DNA of 64,000 nt from the NCBI RefSeq assembly GCF_913773635.1, contig NZ_CAJYGQ010000003.1, forward strand, positions 124,001-188,000, given 5' to 3'. The stretch is from an uncultured Mucilaginibacter sp. GTDB taxonomy: Bacteria > Bacteroidota > Bacteroidia > Sphingobacteriales > Sphingobacteriaceae. The translations under genes and the position numbers were made by a program. Under the pieces are notes generated by a model. It made no database searches. It was not told the DNA's origin and saw only the letters and a program-made list of their open reading frames with translations. The first letter of the stretch is position 1. Each line of letters opens with the position of its first letter. Below are positions 28,601 through 38,000 of this stretch, piece after piece.

Positions 28601-28762
28601 ATTGGTACTGCAGCCGCCGGCGGAATGTTAATGGGAACAATTTTCGGTTTGATTTTAATTCCGGGATTGTACGTCATATTCTCCAGCCTTAGCAAATCCA
28701 AAAAGAAAGAAGAACCTGTTCCTGTGGTGCTGGAACCCGAGTTGAACAGTACCTATCATTAA
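25601..28762 (+). CDS. HAE1-type RND efflux pump permease (AcrB/MexB-like)
   Basis: Counted from ATG 25601 (the upstream ATG at 25565 only adds 12 residues before the universal FIKRPILSLVI start), the pump has 1053 residues. It has twelve predicted helices and two large periplasmic loops, typical of AcrB-like proton/drug antiporters. TM4 reads GIVVDNAIVVVEAV: Asp409 aligns with AcrB Asp407, but the next position is Asn410 instead of Asp. The TM10 lysine is present (LLGKNAILIVEF, Lys939). The Asp-Asn pair occurs in some RND subgroups. The substrate is not deducible. Confidence 0.93.
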   Translation: MFETFIKRPILSLVISLIITLLGVLALLTLPVTQFPDIVPPSVTVTANYVGANAEVCAKAVATPLERAINGVPGMTYMSSVCSNDGLTVIQIYFNVGTDPDQAAVNVQNRVATIIDEMPEEVIKAGVTTEKEVNSMLMYLNIMSDDKAMDEKFIYNFTDINVLQELKRIDGVGRAEIMGAKEYSMRVWLNPDRMMAYKVSTDEVIEAIRAQNVEAAPGKTGQSSDKSPQMLQYVLRYPGKFFEPKQYENIVIRADGSGTVLALKDVANIEFGSLTYSMVSNTDGRPSASIMIKQRPGSNARDVIHNIKTRMAELKETSFPSGMTYNVNYDVSRFLDASIDEVLHTLIEAFILVFIVVYIFLQDFRSTLIPALAVPVALIGTLFFMQMLGFSVNLLTLFALVLSIGIVVDNAIVVVEAVHVKMHEEHMSPMDATVSAMKEISGAIVAITLVMSAVFVPVAFMSGPVGVFYRQFSLTMAIAIVISGVNAVTLTPALCAIMLKNNHGAKKGFIDKFFAGFNKRYDAVQNKYSGFISKIAGRRIVTFVMLAVFFVGTFGLSKILPTGFIPTEDQGMIYVNITTPPGATVERTEEVVAAIQRQTKDIKAIESVSTLSGYSLVNEIAGASYGMAMINLKPWEEREESLQDIIDELRRRTKNMGDATIQFFPPPTVPGFGNSSGFEIRMLDKSGTGDLQKTATVSNDFIKALNDSKEIDNAFSSFDPNFPQYLITVDQPMAAKKGITIDKAMSTLQTLMGSYYASNFIRFGQMYKVMVQASPEFRSKPEDVLQLYVKNDKGEMVPFSTFIRMERVYGPEQLTRYNMYTSAMVTGDAAPGYSSGDAIAAIQRIAKEKLPKGYSFEWSGMTREQILSGDQAIYIFIVCLVFVYLLLAAQYESLLLPLAVILSLPTGILGAFFFLKITGLENNIYAQVALVMLIGLLGKNAILIVEFAVQREREGATVLKAAIEGAVSRLRPILMTSFAFIAGLVPLCIASGAGAMGNRSIGTAAAGGMLMGTIFGLILIPGLYVIFSSLSKSKKKEEPVPVVLEPELNSTYH

Positions 28763-28773
28763 TTAGTTTTACA

Positions 28774-30216
28774 ATGTTTAAATACAAAGTTCATTCATAT
28801 ATTACCATCGTAGTTGTTGCATTGCTTACGGCATGCACCACTTTAAAAACGGTTGATACCACGCTGCCCGATGAAATACCGGGCAGCTATAACGGATCAA
28901 CCGATACCACTACTATTGCCACCCTACCGGTATCAAGTTTTTTTACCGATATTTATTTACTGCAATTAATTGATACTGCTTTTGGTGCAAACCCCGATAT
29001 ACTTGCCGCTTTGCAACGGGTTGAAGCTGCCAACGCAAACTTGAAATATAATGGGTTACTTTGGGCTCCTGCTGTTAATTTAAACGCCCGTGCAGGCGTT
29101 GAGCGTTATGGTGATTACACGCTCAATGGCGTTGGTAATTACGATACCAATTTATCACCAAACATTAATGGCAATCAGCGTATACCTAACCCTACCCCTG
29201 AGTATTTTTTAGGTTTCCAAAGTTCATGGGAGCTTGATTTATGGGGAAAGTTGCGCAGTAGAAAAAAAGCAGCATTTAACCGTTTTTTAGCCAGCCGTAG
29301 TGGTTATAAAATGGTAACAACTTTACTTACTTCGCAAATTGCTACTGCCTATTACCAGTTACTGGCATTAGATAATGAGCTGCGCGTAATACGCAAGAAC
29401 ATAGAGTTGCAAAATAACGCGCTTGAAATTATCAAGGTTCAAAAGCTGGGCGGACGTGCAACGGAGTTGGCAGTGCAACAGTTTTTGGCGCAGCTTAAGC
29501 GTACGCAAGGTTTAGAAGCAATGACTAAGCAACAAATTACCGAAACGGAAAATCAACTAAATTTTCTCACCGGTAATTTTTCAAAAAGCATTCCGCGCGA
29601 TACATCTATTAATACCCTCAAAGTGCCTTCTGTTTTAAAGGCGGGTATACCATCGCAATTGCTATTGAACCGTCCGGATATTCAACAGGCCGATTTTGAG
29701 CTAAGAGCTATGAATGCTGATATCAAAGCCGTTCATGCCGCATTCTTTCCAACGCTTACCTTATCTCCATATGTTGGGTTTAATGCGTTCCGTTCAGCTG
29801 TATTATTTAATTCGGGTTCATTAGCTTACGGAATTTTGGGTGGAGTTACTGCGCCCATATTTAACCGTAAACAAATAAAGGCAGATTATGAACGTACTAT
29901 AGCCGAGGGTAAACAAGCTTTGTACAGCTATCAAAAAACAGTACTCAACAGTTACCAGGAAGTGCTCAACAGCATGAAAAGTATTGAAAACTATACTACT
30001 GCTTATCGCAATAAACAGCAGGAAGTGCAAGCGCTTAACAATGCCGTATCGGTAGCCAATGATTTGTACCTGGTGGGCCGTGCAAATTACCTTGAAGTAA
30101 TTACTGCACAGCGCAACGTGCTTGATGCTGAACTTGAACTGGCTCATACTAAAAAGAACATCTTTTTTGGAGCCATTAACTTATACCGTTCTGTAGGAGG
30201 CGGTTGGAAACGTTAA
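28774..30216 (+). CDS. Outer-membrane efflux factor, NodT/OprM-like lipoprotein
   Basis: The 480-residue protein has a lipobox (ALLTAC, Cys21) and two repeated TolC-type halves. Each half has long helices and a short beta segment, including LGFQSSWELDLWGKLRSRKKAA in the first and PIFNRKQIKADYERT in the second. Near the end are VGRANYLEVITAQRNVLDAELELA and INLYRSVGGGWK, hallmarks of the NodT family. It forms the exit duct of the tripartite pump encoded just upstream (11-nt spacing). An intrinsic terminator follows at 30252. Confidence 0.93.
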   Translation: MFKYKVHSYITIVVVALLTACTTLKTVDTTLPDEIPGSYNGSTDTTTIATLPVSSFFTDIYLLQLIDTAFGANPDILAALQRVEAANANLKYNGLLWAPAVNLNARAGVERYGDYTLNGVGNYDTNLSPNINGNQRIPNPTPEYFLGFQSSWELDLWGKLRSRKKAAFNRFLASRSGYKMVTTLLTSQIATAYYQLLALDNELRVIRKNIELQNNALEIIKVQKLGGRATELAVQQFLAQLKRTQGLEAMTKQQITETENQLNFLTGNFSKSIPRDTSINTLKVPSVLKAGIPSQLLLNRPDIQQADFELRAMNADIKAVHAAFFPTLTLSPYVGFNAFRSAVLFNSGSLAYGILGGVTAPIFNRKQIKADYERTIAEGKQALYSYQKTVLNSYQEVLNSMKSIENYTTAYRNKQQEVQALNNAVSVANDLYLVGRANYLEVITAQRNVLDAELELAHTKKNIFFGAINLYRSVGGGWKR

Positions 30217-30251
30217 GTTTCTGCGTTTAGTTTTTTCCTGCAACCCTGCTT

Positions 30252-30282
30252 AGCCCTGGCACTTTTGTGCCGGGGCTTTTTT
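30252..30282 (+). terminator. Intrinsic terminator of the HAE1 efflux operon
   Basis: The stem AGCCCTGGCAC (30252-30262) / GTGCCGGGGCT (30267-30277) has one G-T pair and a TTTT loop, followed by a T-run. It separates the pump operon from the second regulator gene. The in-frame GTG at 30267 lies inside the stem. Confidence 0.85.
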
Positions 30283-30362
30283 CGTTGCATCATCGAAGCG
30301 GTGTAAGCCATTTAAAACAATTGGGCTATTTATGTATGTTTGCTTTAAAACAAGTGCAGGGC

Positions 30363-31046
30363 ATGGCTAAAATTTTACTGGTTGAAGACGAAGACAAGGT
30401 GTCGTCTTTTATAAAAAAAGGGTTAGAAGAACATCATTACCAGGTTGATGTGGCCAAAGACGGTATTGCCGGTTTAACCAATGTTTTGCAAGATAGTTAC
30501 GACCTTATTATACTTGATGTAATGCTTCCGCTTATAAACGGTATTGACCTTTGTAAGCAAATTCGTCAAAAGCAAAGCCAGGTACCCATATTGATGTTAA
30601 GTGCTTTAGGTACCATTGATGATAAGGTAACCGGGCTGCATGCAGGTGCCGATGATTACTTAATTAAACCTTTCCATTTCAACGAACTGCTTGCCCGTAT
30701 TGAGGCTTTATTACGCAGGCGCAACATGGCCGAAACCACCACGCACCTGTTAACATTTGCCGATTTAAAGCTAGATACCTGGGATAAAACTGCCGAACGA
30801 GCCGGCAAAAAAATAACGCTCACCGCAAAAGAGTACGCGTTACTAGAATTATTTATGCGCAACCCCGGTAAGCTGCTTTCGCGCGAGTATATGCTGGAGA
30901 AAGTTTGGGGACTTAACTTTGATACCGGTACCAACATGGTTGATGTATATGTTAATTACCTGCGTAACAAAGTGCAAAAAGGTTTCAATAATAAGCTGAT
31001 TCATACCGTTATAGGTATGGGCTATATTATGAAGGTTCAGCAATAG
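30363..31046 (+). CDS. OmpR/PhoB-family response regulator, second pair (CusR-like)
   Basis: From ATG 30363 (MAKILLVEDE, the normal receiver start; the longer GTG start is in a terminator) there are 227 residues. The receiver shows LVEDED, the acceptor Asp in DLIILDVMLPLINGIDL, the switch serine in MLSALG and LIKPFHF. The winged-helix domain ends in NYLRNKVQ and HTVIGMGYIM. The order regulator-kinase-cusCBA-like mirrors copper/silver and cobalt-zinc-cadmium resistance clusters, so it likely controls the heavy-metal pump. A tandem 11-bp operator lies in front of that operon (32468-32511). Confidence 0.93.
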   Translation: MAKILLVEDEDKVSSFIKKGLEEHHYQVDVAKDGIAGLTNVLQDSYDLIILDVMLPLINGIDLCKQIRQKQSQVPILMLSALGTIDDKVTGLHAGADDYLIKPFHFNELLARIEALLRRRNMAETTTHLLTFADLKLDTWDKTAERAGKKITLTAKEYALLELFMRNPGKLLSREYMLEKVWGLNFDTGTNMVDVYVNYLRNKVQKGFNNKLIHTVIGMGYIMKVQQ

Positions 31047-31049
31047 ATA

Positions 31050-32417
31050 ATGAAGATAAGAACAAGGCTATCGTTATACTTTACACTCATCAGCTCGGGC
31101 ACATTGCTGCTGGTATTACTGGCCTTGTACTTTGCCGTATTCGGCTTTCTTAAAACGGATTTTAACAAGCGCCTGTCTGACAGGGTAAACGTTGCGGCGC
31201 AACTGTATTTGAAGGCTGATGAGATTGGTGCAGATTCACTGGTTCAGGTTCAGCAAAAGTATCTTGAAAAGCTGCCCAATGAAGTTATACGGGTTTATAA
31301 TGACGGTAACAAGGCCGCTTTTGTATCATCAAACGGCATATACTGGCGCGATTCAACCATTGAAGAAGTAAGGCGTAAAGGAGAGATTGAATACGAAGAA
31401 GAAAACAGGCAGGTTATAGGCCGTTACTTTCATGATAATCAGGGTGATTTTGTGATTCTGGCTTCTGCCGTTGATCGTAATTTTAACCCCAGGGTAACTA
31501 TGCTTGCACGCATAACCCTTATTCTTTTTTTAGGTTTCAGTGCTATATTATTCTTTGCAGGTCAGTGGTTTGCCAGTAAATCGCTGGCTCCCATACAACG
31601 TATTATAGGCGAAATACGGCACATCAGGTCAAGTAATTTGCACCTGCGTATTGCCGGTGTTAAAAATAACGATGAGATAGCCGAACTGATAAGCAACTTC
31701 AATAACCTGCTCGAACGTTTGGAAAATGCTTTTGAGCTGCAACGTAGTTTTGTGTCTAATGCATCACACGAGTTGCGTACGCCGCTAACCAGTATTATGG
31801 GCGAGGCCGACGTAGCACTTGAAAAGGCACGCAGTGCGCAGGAGTATAATCGCGTACTACAATCCATATCCAATGATGCCATGCACTTGCAAACTACCAT
31901 TACCAGCTTAATGGAGCTTGCCCAGGTTGATTTTAATTATACTCAAACGGTATTGCAGCCTGTACGTATGGATGAGCTGATGTGGGAGCTTAATGAGTAT
32001 TGGATTGAAAAGAAGGGAAGTGATAAGCTCATTTTGCAGTTTAAAGAATTTCCTGAAGATGAAAATTCACTGATTATTATGGCAAATAAATCATTACTTG
32101 CCATAGCACTCAATAACATTATTGATAATGCATTCAAGTATTCAAAAGATGCAGCAGTGAATGTAACTTTTGATGTACGCCCGGATGCCATCCAAATTGA
32201 AATTACTGATAAAGGCCCCGGTATAAAAGCCGAAGATACTGACCAGATTTTTAAATCCTTTTACCGTGCCGAGCGTACCCGTAACCATGTACAGGGTAGT
32301 GGTATAGGCTTGTATATAGCAGGTAAAATTATACAACTTTGCAATGGCACAATTAAAGTTGTATCAGATGGTTCATCCGGAAGTTCGTTCATTTTAACCT
32401 TTGTTAAAAGTACCTGA
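31050..32417 (+). CDS. Sensor histidine kinase, second pair (CusS-like)
   Basis: The 455-residue membrane kinase has helices at about 8-28 and 150-172 around a periplasmic sensor domain. HAMP follows, then HisKA with SNASHELRTPLTSIMGE, an N-box (NNIIDNAFKYS) and G-boxes (DKGPGI, GSGIGLYIA). It begins 3 nt after the regulator gene. It is a paralogue of the kinase at 21439 in layout and sequence. Being next to a heavy-metal RND operon suggests a metal ion as signal, but no Met/His/Cys-rich patch stands out in the sensor part. Confidence 0.93.
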   Translation: MKIRTRLSLYFTLISSGTLLLVLLALYFAVFGFLKTDFNKRLSDRVNVAAQLYLKADEIGADSLVQVQQKYLEKLPNEVIRVYNDGNKAAFVSSNGIYWRDSTIEEVRRKGEIEYEEENRQVIGRYFHDNQGDFVILASAVDRNFNPRVTMLARITLILFLGFSAILFFAGQWFASKSLAPIQRIIGEIRHIRSSNLHLRIAGVKNNDEIAELISNFNNLLERLENAFELQRSFVSNASHELRTPLTSIMGEADVALEKARSAQEYNRVLQSISNDAMHLQTTITSLMELAQVDFNYTQTVLQPVRMDELMWELNEYWIEKKGSDKLILQFKEFPEDENSLIIMANKSLLAIALNNIIDNAFKYSKDAAVNVTFDVRPDAIQIEITDKGPGIKAEDTDQIFKSFYRAERTRNHVQGSGIGLYIAGKIIQLCNGTIKVVSDGSSGSSFILTFVKST

Positions 32418-32467
32418 TTAGTTGCTTGCCAAGTGGCTACATTTAATATAAAATCCTGCTTTTGCTT

Positions 32468-32511
32468 TCTAATGTCATTCTAATGCACGTTTAATGCACG
32501 TCTAATTCTGC
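32468..32511 (+). promoter_or_regulatory. Four tandem 11-bp direct repeats, probable response-regulator operator
   Basis: The four units TCTAATGTCAT (32468), TCTAATGCACG (32479), TTTAATGCACG (32490) and TCTAATTCTGC (32501) follow each other with an exact 11-bp period, sharing TYTAAT. OmpR/PhoB regulators bind such tandem repeats on one helix face. The array stops 5 nt before a TAnnTTTG element and covers the place where a -33 box would lie, as expected for an activator site. Confidence 0.75.
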
Positions 32512-32516
32512 CACAA

Positions 32517-32524
32517 TAGTTTTG
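32517..32524 (+). promoter_or_regulatory. -7 element of the heavy-metal efflux operon
   Basis: TAGTTTTG matches the Bacteroidetes TAnnTTTG element exactly, 23 nt before the ATG of the outer-membrane factor gene and just after the 11-bp repeat array. No TTG -33 box is present, which fits an activator-dependent promoter. Confidence 0.7.
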
Positions 32525-32547
32525 AATTATCAACAGTTCAAAACAAC

Positions 32548-33822
32548 ATGTTCAATATATCAAAAGGAGCAAAGCTCCTGCTTATACCACTCATTGCCTT
32601 TATTGCCGGGCAGGCTCATGCCCAAACCGATAGCCTTCGGTTAAGCTTTAAAGATGCCGAAAAGCTGTTTCTTCAAAATAACCTGAGCTTGCTTGCTCAA
32701 AAATACAATGTTGACGCCGCGCAGGCATTAGTGCAACAGGCCCGTTTGTGGGATAACCCTGTTTTGTCAACTGATCAGAATGTGGTTGATAACTCAGGTA
32801 AGTTTTTTGATCATCGTAATGGTAGCGGGCAGGTATTTGTTCAGTTAACCCAGCTTATACAAACTGCGGGTAAACGCGGCAAGCAAATTAAAGTAGCCGA
32901 AGACGGTACAAGAATTCAACAGGCTGCATTTGATGATTTGCTGCGTAACCTGCGTTACAACTTACAGCTTGATTTTGCTGAAGCAGCCAATTTGATAGCG
33001 CAACGCAAGGTTTACGCAACCGAAATTAAATCGGCTACCGGTTTGATTAATGCCACAGATAAAGCTTACCAGGCCGGAAATACATCGCTTAAAGACTTGG
33101 TGAGGTTGAAAGCTTTACTTTTTAACCTTCAGAATGAGCTGGTTGACAATGAGCGCCAGTTAAATGATTTACAGGCCGAGCTGAAAACTTTACTGGGTGT
33201 TAAAGAAGATCAGGCCATTCTGCCGTTGATAAGTCCTCCGCATGAGAGTACTACACTTAATCCTTTAGCACTTGCTGAGCAAGCCAAAACTTCACGTGCC
33301 GATTATTTGGTAAACCAATATACGTTAGATCAAAATAATAGCAACCTTAAGCTACAGCAAGCCCTGGCAAAACCCGATATAACTATAGGAACCAGTTTTG
33401 ACCAAAACAGTAGCTACACTCGCAATGTAATCGGGCTGCAAATAAGTGCCCCGCTACCTTTTTTTAATCGTAATCAGGGCAATATCAAGTCGGCTAAACT
33501 GGCCGCTCAAAGCCAGGAGTTTGTTGTAAAAAACAGCGAATTGCAGGTGAAAAACGAGGTTTATAACGCCGTGCAGCAGTATAACCTTAGCCAGCAGCTT
33601 TTAGGAAAAACTGAAAGTGATTTCTATGATAAATACGATCAGATTTTTGCTGCCATGATGAAAAGCTTTCAGCAACGGCAAATTAGTTTGCCAGAGTTTA
33701 TAGACTTTTTTGACTCTTACAAAGAGACTAAAATTAAAATTCTTCAACTACAAATGAACTTACAAAGATCCATAGCTGATTTAAATTATGCAGTAGGTTC
33801 TACAGTAATAGCAGCACAATAA
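32548..33822 (+). CDS. TolC-family outer-membrane factor of heavy-metal RND system (CusC/CzcC-like)
   Basis: The 424-residue protein has a signal peptide ending QAHAQ and no lipobox. Its helical TolC repeats contain LFLQNNLSLLAQKYNVDAAQ and a second half with APLPFFNRNQGNIKSAKLAAQ, the standard 'PLPFFNRNQG' mark of CzcC/CusC-type channels. It provides the outer-membrane exit for the pump at 35038. It is the first gene of the operon and stands right behind a promoter with a regulator array. Confidence 0.92.
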   Translation: MFNISKGAKLLLIPLIAFIAGQAHAQTDSLRLSFKDAEKLFLQNNLSLLAQKYNVDAAQALVQQARLWDNPVLSTDQNVVDNSGKFFDHRNGSGQVFVQLTQLIQTAGKRGKQIKVAEDGTRIQQAAFDDLLRNLRYNLQLDFAEAANLIAQRKVYATEIKSATGLINATDKAYQAGNTSLKDLVRLKALLFNLQNELVDNERQLNDLQAELKTLLGVKEDQAILPLISPPHESTTLNPLALAEQAKTSRADYLVNQYTLDQNNSNLKLQQALAKPDITIGTSFDQNSSYTRNVIGLQISAPLPFFNRNQGNIKSAKLAAQSQEFVVKNSELQVKNEVYNAVQQYNLSQQLLGKTESDFYDKYDQIFAAMMKSFQQRQISLPEFIDFFDSYKETKIKILQLQMNLQRSIADLNYAVGSTVIAAQ

Positions 33823-33875
33823 TCATACAATCGAAATCACTTTAAGCGCCGGTGAAATCCTTAAAACATACAACA

Positions 33876-34973
33876 ATGAACTCAAGAATTATATACGTGG
33901 CAATGGCGGCAATCACCGTTTTAACCGCTTGCGAAGAAAAGAAAACCGGCACAATGGAAAACAAGCAGGTTTGCATCAGTGATTCACTTGCCCGCATGAT
34001 TACTATTGATACCGCCCGCGAATCGGCCATGAAAAACGAGCTGAAGCTTAGCGGAGAGGTGTCGTTCGACGAAAACAGCGTGGTAAAAGTATTTCCGTTT
34101 GCCAGCGGCCAGGTAATGAATGTAAACGTATCATTAGGTGATAAGGTTAACAAAGGCCAAACACTTGCTGTAATTCGCAGCGCCGACGTTGCCGGCAATT
34201 ACTCTGACCTTACTTCGGCCAAAGCCGATCTGGCTATCAGCCAGCGTGCATTGCAGCAGGCCGAGTATCTTTATAAAAACGGTATATCAAGTGAGCGAGA
34301 TTATACTGAGGCTAAAGAAAATTATACTAAAGCCATTGCTGCCAACCGTAAGGTGCAAGAGCAAATTGCCATTAATGGCGGTGGTAATACTAACGCTGCC
34401 GGTACATTGATTGTGAAGGCACCACGTAGCGGTTACATTGTTGAAAAAAACATAAGTGCAGGCAATTACATACGTCCTGATAACGGCAGTAGTATGTTTA
34501 CCATATCAGATATGAAAGATGTGTGGGTAAATGCCAACGTATTTGAAACTGATATTGCTAAAGTTAAGGTAGGCTATGCAGCGCAGGTTACCACGCTGGC
34601 TTATCCTGATAAGCAATTTACCGGCAAGGTTGATAATGTTGGTTCGGTGCTTGATCCTGACAGCAAGGTTCTCAACGTACGTATTGTACTTCCCAATCCC
34701 GATAGGTTATTAAAGCCCGAGATGTTTACCAATGTGCTTGTCACCAATGCCGAGGCGTCACAGGCTGTGTCAATTACAAACGATGCTGTAATTTTTGATA
34801 GCGGTAAAAACTATGTGGTGGTTTATAATAGCAAATGTGATTTGCAGGTGCGCGAGGTTAATGTAATTAAAACGCTTGACAATGTTGCGTACCTGTCATC
34901 AGGATTAAAGCCAGGCGATAAGGTGATCTCCAAAAATCAGTTGCTGCTATATAATGCCTTAACCGAAGAATAG
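33876..34973 (+). CDS. Heavy-metal RND efflux adaptor lipoprotein (CusB/CzcB-like)
   Basis: Starting at ATG 33876 (a GTG at 33852 would add eight residues before the signal), the 365-residue protein has a lipobox (AVLTAC-type, Cys19). Its lipoyl halves are at VFPFASGQVMNVNVSLGDKVNKGQ and VKAPRSGYIVEKNISAGNYI, with a helical hairpin between them. A barrel and membrane-proximal domain follows. No Met-rich N-terminal metal-binding motif like that of E. coli CusB is obvious. It joins the outer-membrane factor and the pump of the same operon. Confidence 0.9.
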   Translation: MNSRIIYVAMAAITVLTACEEKKTGTMENKQVCISDSLARMITIDTARESAMKNELKLSGEVSFDENSVVKVFPFASGQVMNVNVSLGDKVNKGQTLAVIRSADVAGNYSDLTSAKADLAISQRALQQAEYLYKNGISSERDYTEAKENYTKAIAANRKVQEQIAINGGGNTNAAGTLIVKAPRSGYIVEKNISAGNYIRPDNGSSMFTISDMKDVWVNANVFETDIAKVKVGYAAQVTTLAYPDKQFTGKVDNVGSVLDPDSKVLNVRIVLPNPDRLLKPEMFTNVLVTNAEASQAVSITNDAVIFDSGKNYVVVYNSKCDLQVREVNVIKTLDNVAYLSSGLKPGDKVISKNQLLLYNALTEE

Positions 34974-35037
34974 TTAGCCATTTTCCCCTTTTATTAATTG
35001 GCAGGCAACTTCAGTTTGCCGGTAATCAACATACACA

Positions 35038-38000
35038 ATGAACAAGCTCATTAAAAATATAATATATTTCTCGTTACGTCACCGCGCCATGGTGTTTTTT
35101 ATGACCGGCGTGCTGGCTATACTTGGTGTTTGGAGCTATACAAATACCCCCATCGAGACTTTTCCTGATGTTACCAACACACAGATAATTATTATAGCGC
35201 AGTGGCCGGGTCACAGTGCCGAAGAAATGGAAAAGCTGGTTACCATACCCATGGAAACCGTGCTTAATTCCGTTCAAAAGAAATCAAACCTGCGCACTAC
35301 ATCATCTTTTGGCTTATCATATGTGCGCATCATATTTGATGATGATGTAGATGATTCATTTGCCCGACAGCAGGTAATGAGCCGTATTATGAATGCGGAA
35401 CTACCTGATGGGGTAAAGCCTGAAATTGAACCGCCGTATGGCCCAACAGGTGAAATTTTCCGTTATACGCTTAAGAGCCGTACAAAATCATTACATGAGC
35501 TTACTGCCATACAAGACTGGGTTCTAGACCGCCAGTTTAAAGCCATACCCGGCGTTGCCGACGTAAATAGCTTTGGTGGCGAAGAAAAAACGTATGAAGT
35601 AAGTGTTAACCCGCTGTTGCTTCGCAAATACGGGCTTACATCTTTAGATGTTTACACCGCCGTAAACCGCAGTAATATAAACGTAGGTGGTGACATTATT
35701 GAAAAGAATGATCAGGCCTTTGTTGTACGCGGTATAGGCCTCATTAACAACATTGGCGAGATAGAAAATATCATCATTAAAAACGTAAACAATGTTCCTA
35801 TACTGGTTAAAAACGTAGCTGATATTAAAGAGGGTGGCTTGCCGCGTTTAGGCCAGGTTGGCAGGGACAAAAAAGATGACGTTATTGAAGGTATTGTGGT
35901 GATGCGTAAAGGCGAAAACCCTGCCGATGTATTGGAAAGAATTCGTGATAAGGTGACAGACATGAATGAAAACGTGCTTCCTAAAGACGTTAAAATTTCC
36001 ACCTTTTATGATCGTACCAACCTTATTGAGTTTTGTACAGAAACCGTAATACATAACCTGGTTGAGGGTATCGTTTTGGTAACCGTAATTGTGTTTTTAT
36101 TTATGGCCGATTGGCGCACAACACTTACTGTTGCCATTATTATTCCGCTGGCGTTACTGTTTGCCTTTATATGCCTGCGCTTAAAAGGTATGACGGCCAA
36201 CCTGCTTTCAATGGGTGCTGTTGATTTTGGTATTATTATAGACGGCGCCGTGGTAATGGTTGAAGGTATATTTGTAGCGCTCGACCATAAAGCGCACGAG
36301 GTGGGTATGCAGCGCTTCAACAAGTTGGCAAAGCTTGGTTTGTTTAAAAATGTTGGTGCCGAAATGGGAAAGGCTATCTTCTTTTCCAAATTAATTATCC
36401 TTACCTGTTTGGTGCCAATTTTTGCCTTTCAAAAGGTTGAAGGTAAAATGTTTTCGCCGCTGGCTTATACATTAGGTTTTGCATTATTGGGAGCACTCAT
36501 ATTCACGCTTACATTGGTGCCAGCACTATCAAGCATATTGTTGCGCAAAAATGTAAAGGAAAAGCATAACCCGGTGGTTAACTTTTTTGAAAACGGAGTT
36601 AGACGTATGTTTAACTTTACCTTCCGCAATCAAAAGCTTAGCCTTATTGTATCGGTGGCTTTCATGGCATTAACTTTTGCCTCGGCCAAACTTTTAGGTA
36701 CTGAATTTTTACCGCAGTTAAATGAGGGAGCCCTTTGGGTTACTGCACAATTGCCTATGAGTACCTCAATTGAAAGCTCAGTTAACCTTACCAACAAAAT
36801 GCGCGATATACTGATGCAGTTTCCGGAGGTTAAGCAAACGCTGTCGCAGGTAGGCCGCACCAATGATGGTACCGACCCCAAAGGCTTTTTTAACGTACAA
36901 ATACAGGTTGACCTGCTGCCAAAAAAACAATGGAAGCGTCACATCACCCAGGAGGAGTTGATTGCCCAAATGGATAAAAAGCTGAGTCAGTTTCCGGGTA
37001 TCATCTACAATTACTCGCAGCCTATTATTGATAACGTGGCCGAAGCTGTTGCAGGTGTGCCGGCTTCAATGGCAGTGAAAATATTCGGGCCCGATTTTGA
37101 GGTGCTCGACCACAAGGCCAATGAGGTAATGGGCGTGCTTAAACATATTAAAGGTGTTGAAGACTTGGGTGTATTGCGCAACCTTGGCCAGCCGGAGTTT
37201 AGGATTGAACTTGACCAAAAGAAAATGGCCCGCTATGGAGTGGCTACTGCCGATGCCAACTCGGTTATTGAAATGGCAATAGGAGGTAAAGCCGCGTCAG
37301 AGCTTTACGAGGGAGAACGCAAGTTTGATATACGCATACGCTATCAAAAAGAGTTTCGCGATGCGCAGGCCAAAATTGAAAACCTGATGGTGCCCACACT
37401 GAACGGATCGCAGATAGCAATTAAAGAAATTTCAAAAATTAAGCAAATTACAGGCCCGGCGTTCATATTCCGTGATAATAACAGCCGTTATATTGCTGTT
37501 AAATTCTCGGTGCGTGGCCGCGATTTGGGCAGTACTATTGACGAAGCACAGCATAAAGTGGGCAAGGTGGTAAAGCTTGACCATGGTTACAGCTTTACTT
37601 GGAATGGCGAGTTTGAAAATCAAATTCGTGCGTCAAAAACCTTGTCACAAGTTGTTCCTATCTGTTTGGTGGTGATATTCCTTATACTGTTTAGCATGTT
37701 TGGTAATGCTAAAGATGCCATATTGGTTATCCTTAATGTACCATTTGCCTTAATAGGGGGCATACTTGCACTGCACATTACGGGTATCAATTTCAGTATA
37801 TCAGCCGGTATAGGTTTTATTGCCTTGTTTGGGGTATGTATACAAAATGGTGTAATACTGATATCGGTGTTCCGCAAAAACATTGAAGAGGGCATGCACC
37901 TTGATGACGCTATACTTAAAGGTGTAATATCAAGGGTAAGGCCGGTAGTGATGACGGCGTTAATGGCTGCTATAGGCTTGATGCCGGCAGCAATATCAAC

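Noticed and set aside
30267..30362. GTG start 32 codons upstream for the second response regulator
   Set aside because: It lies inside an intrinsic terminator, and the receiver domain begins at MAKILLVEDE (30363).
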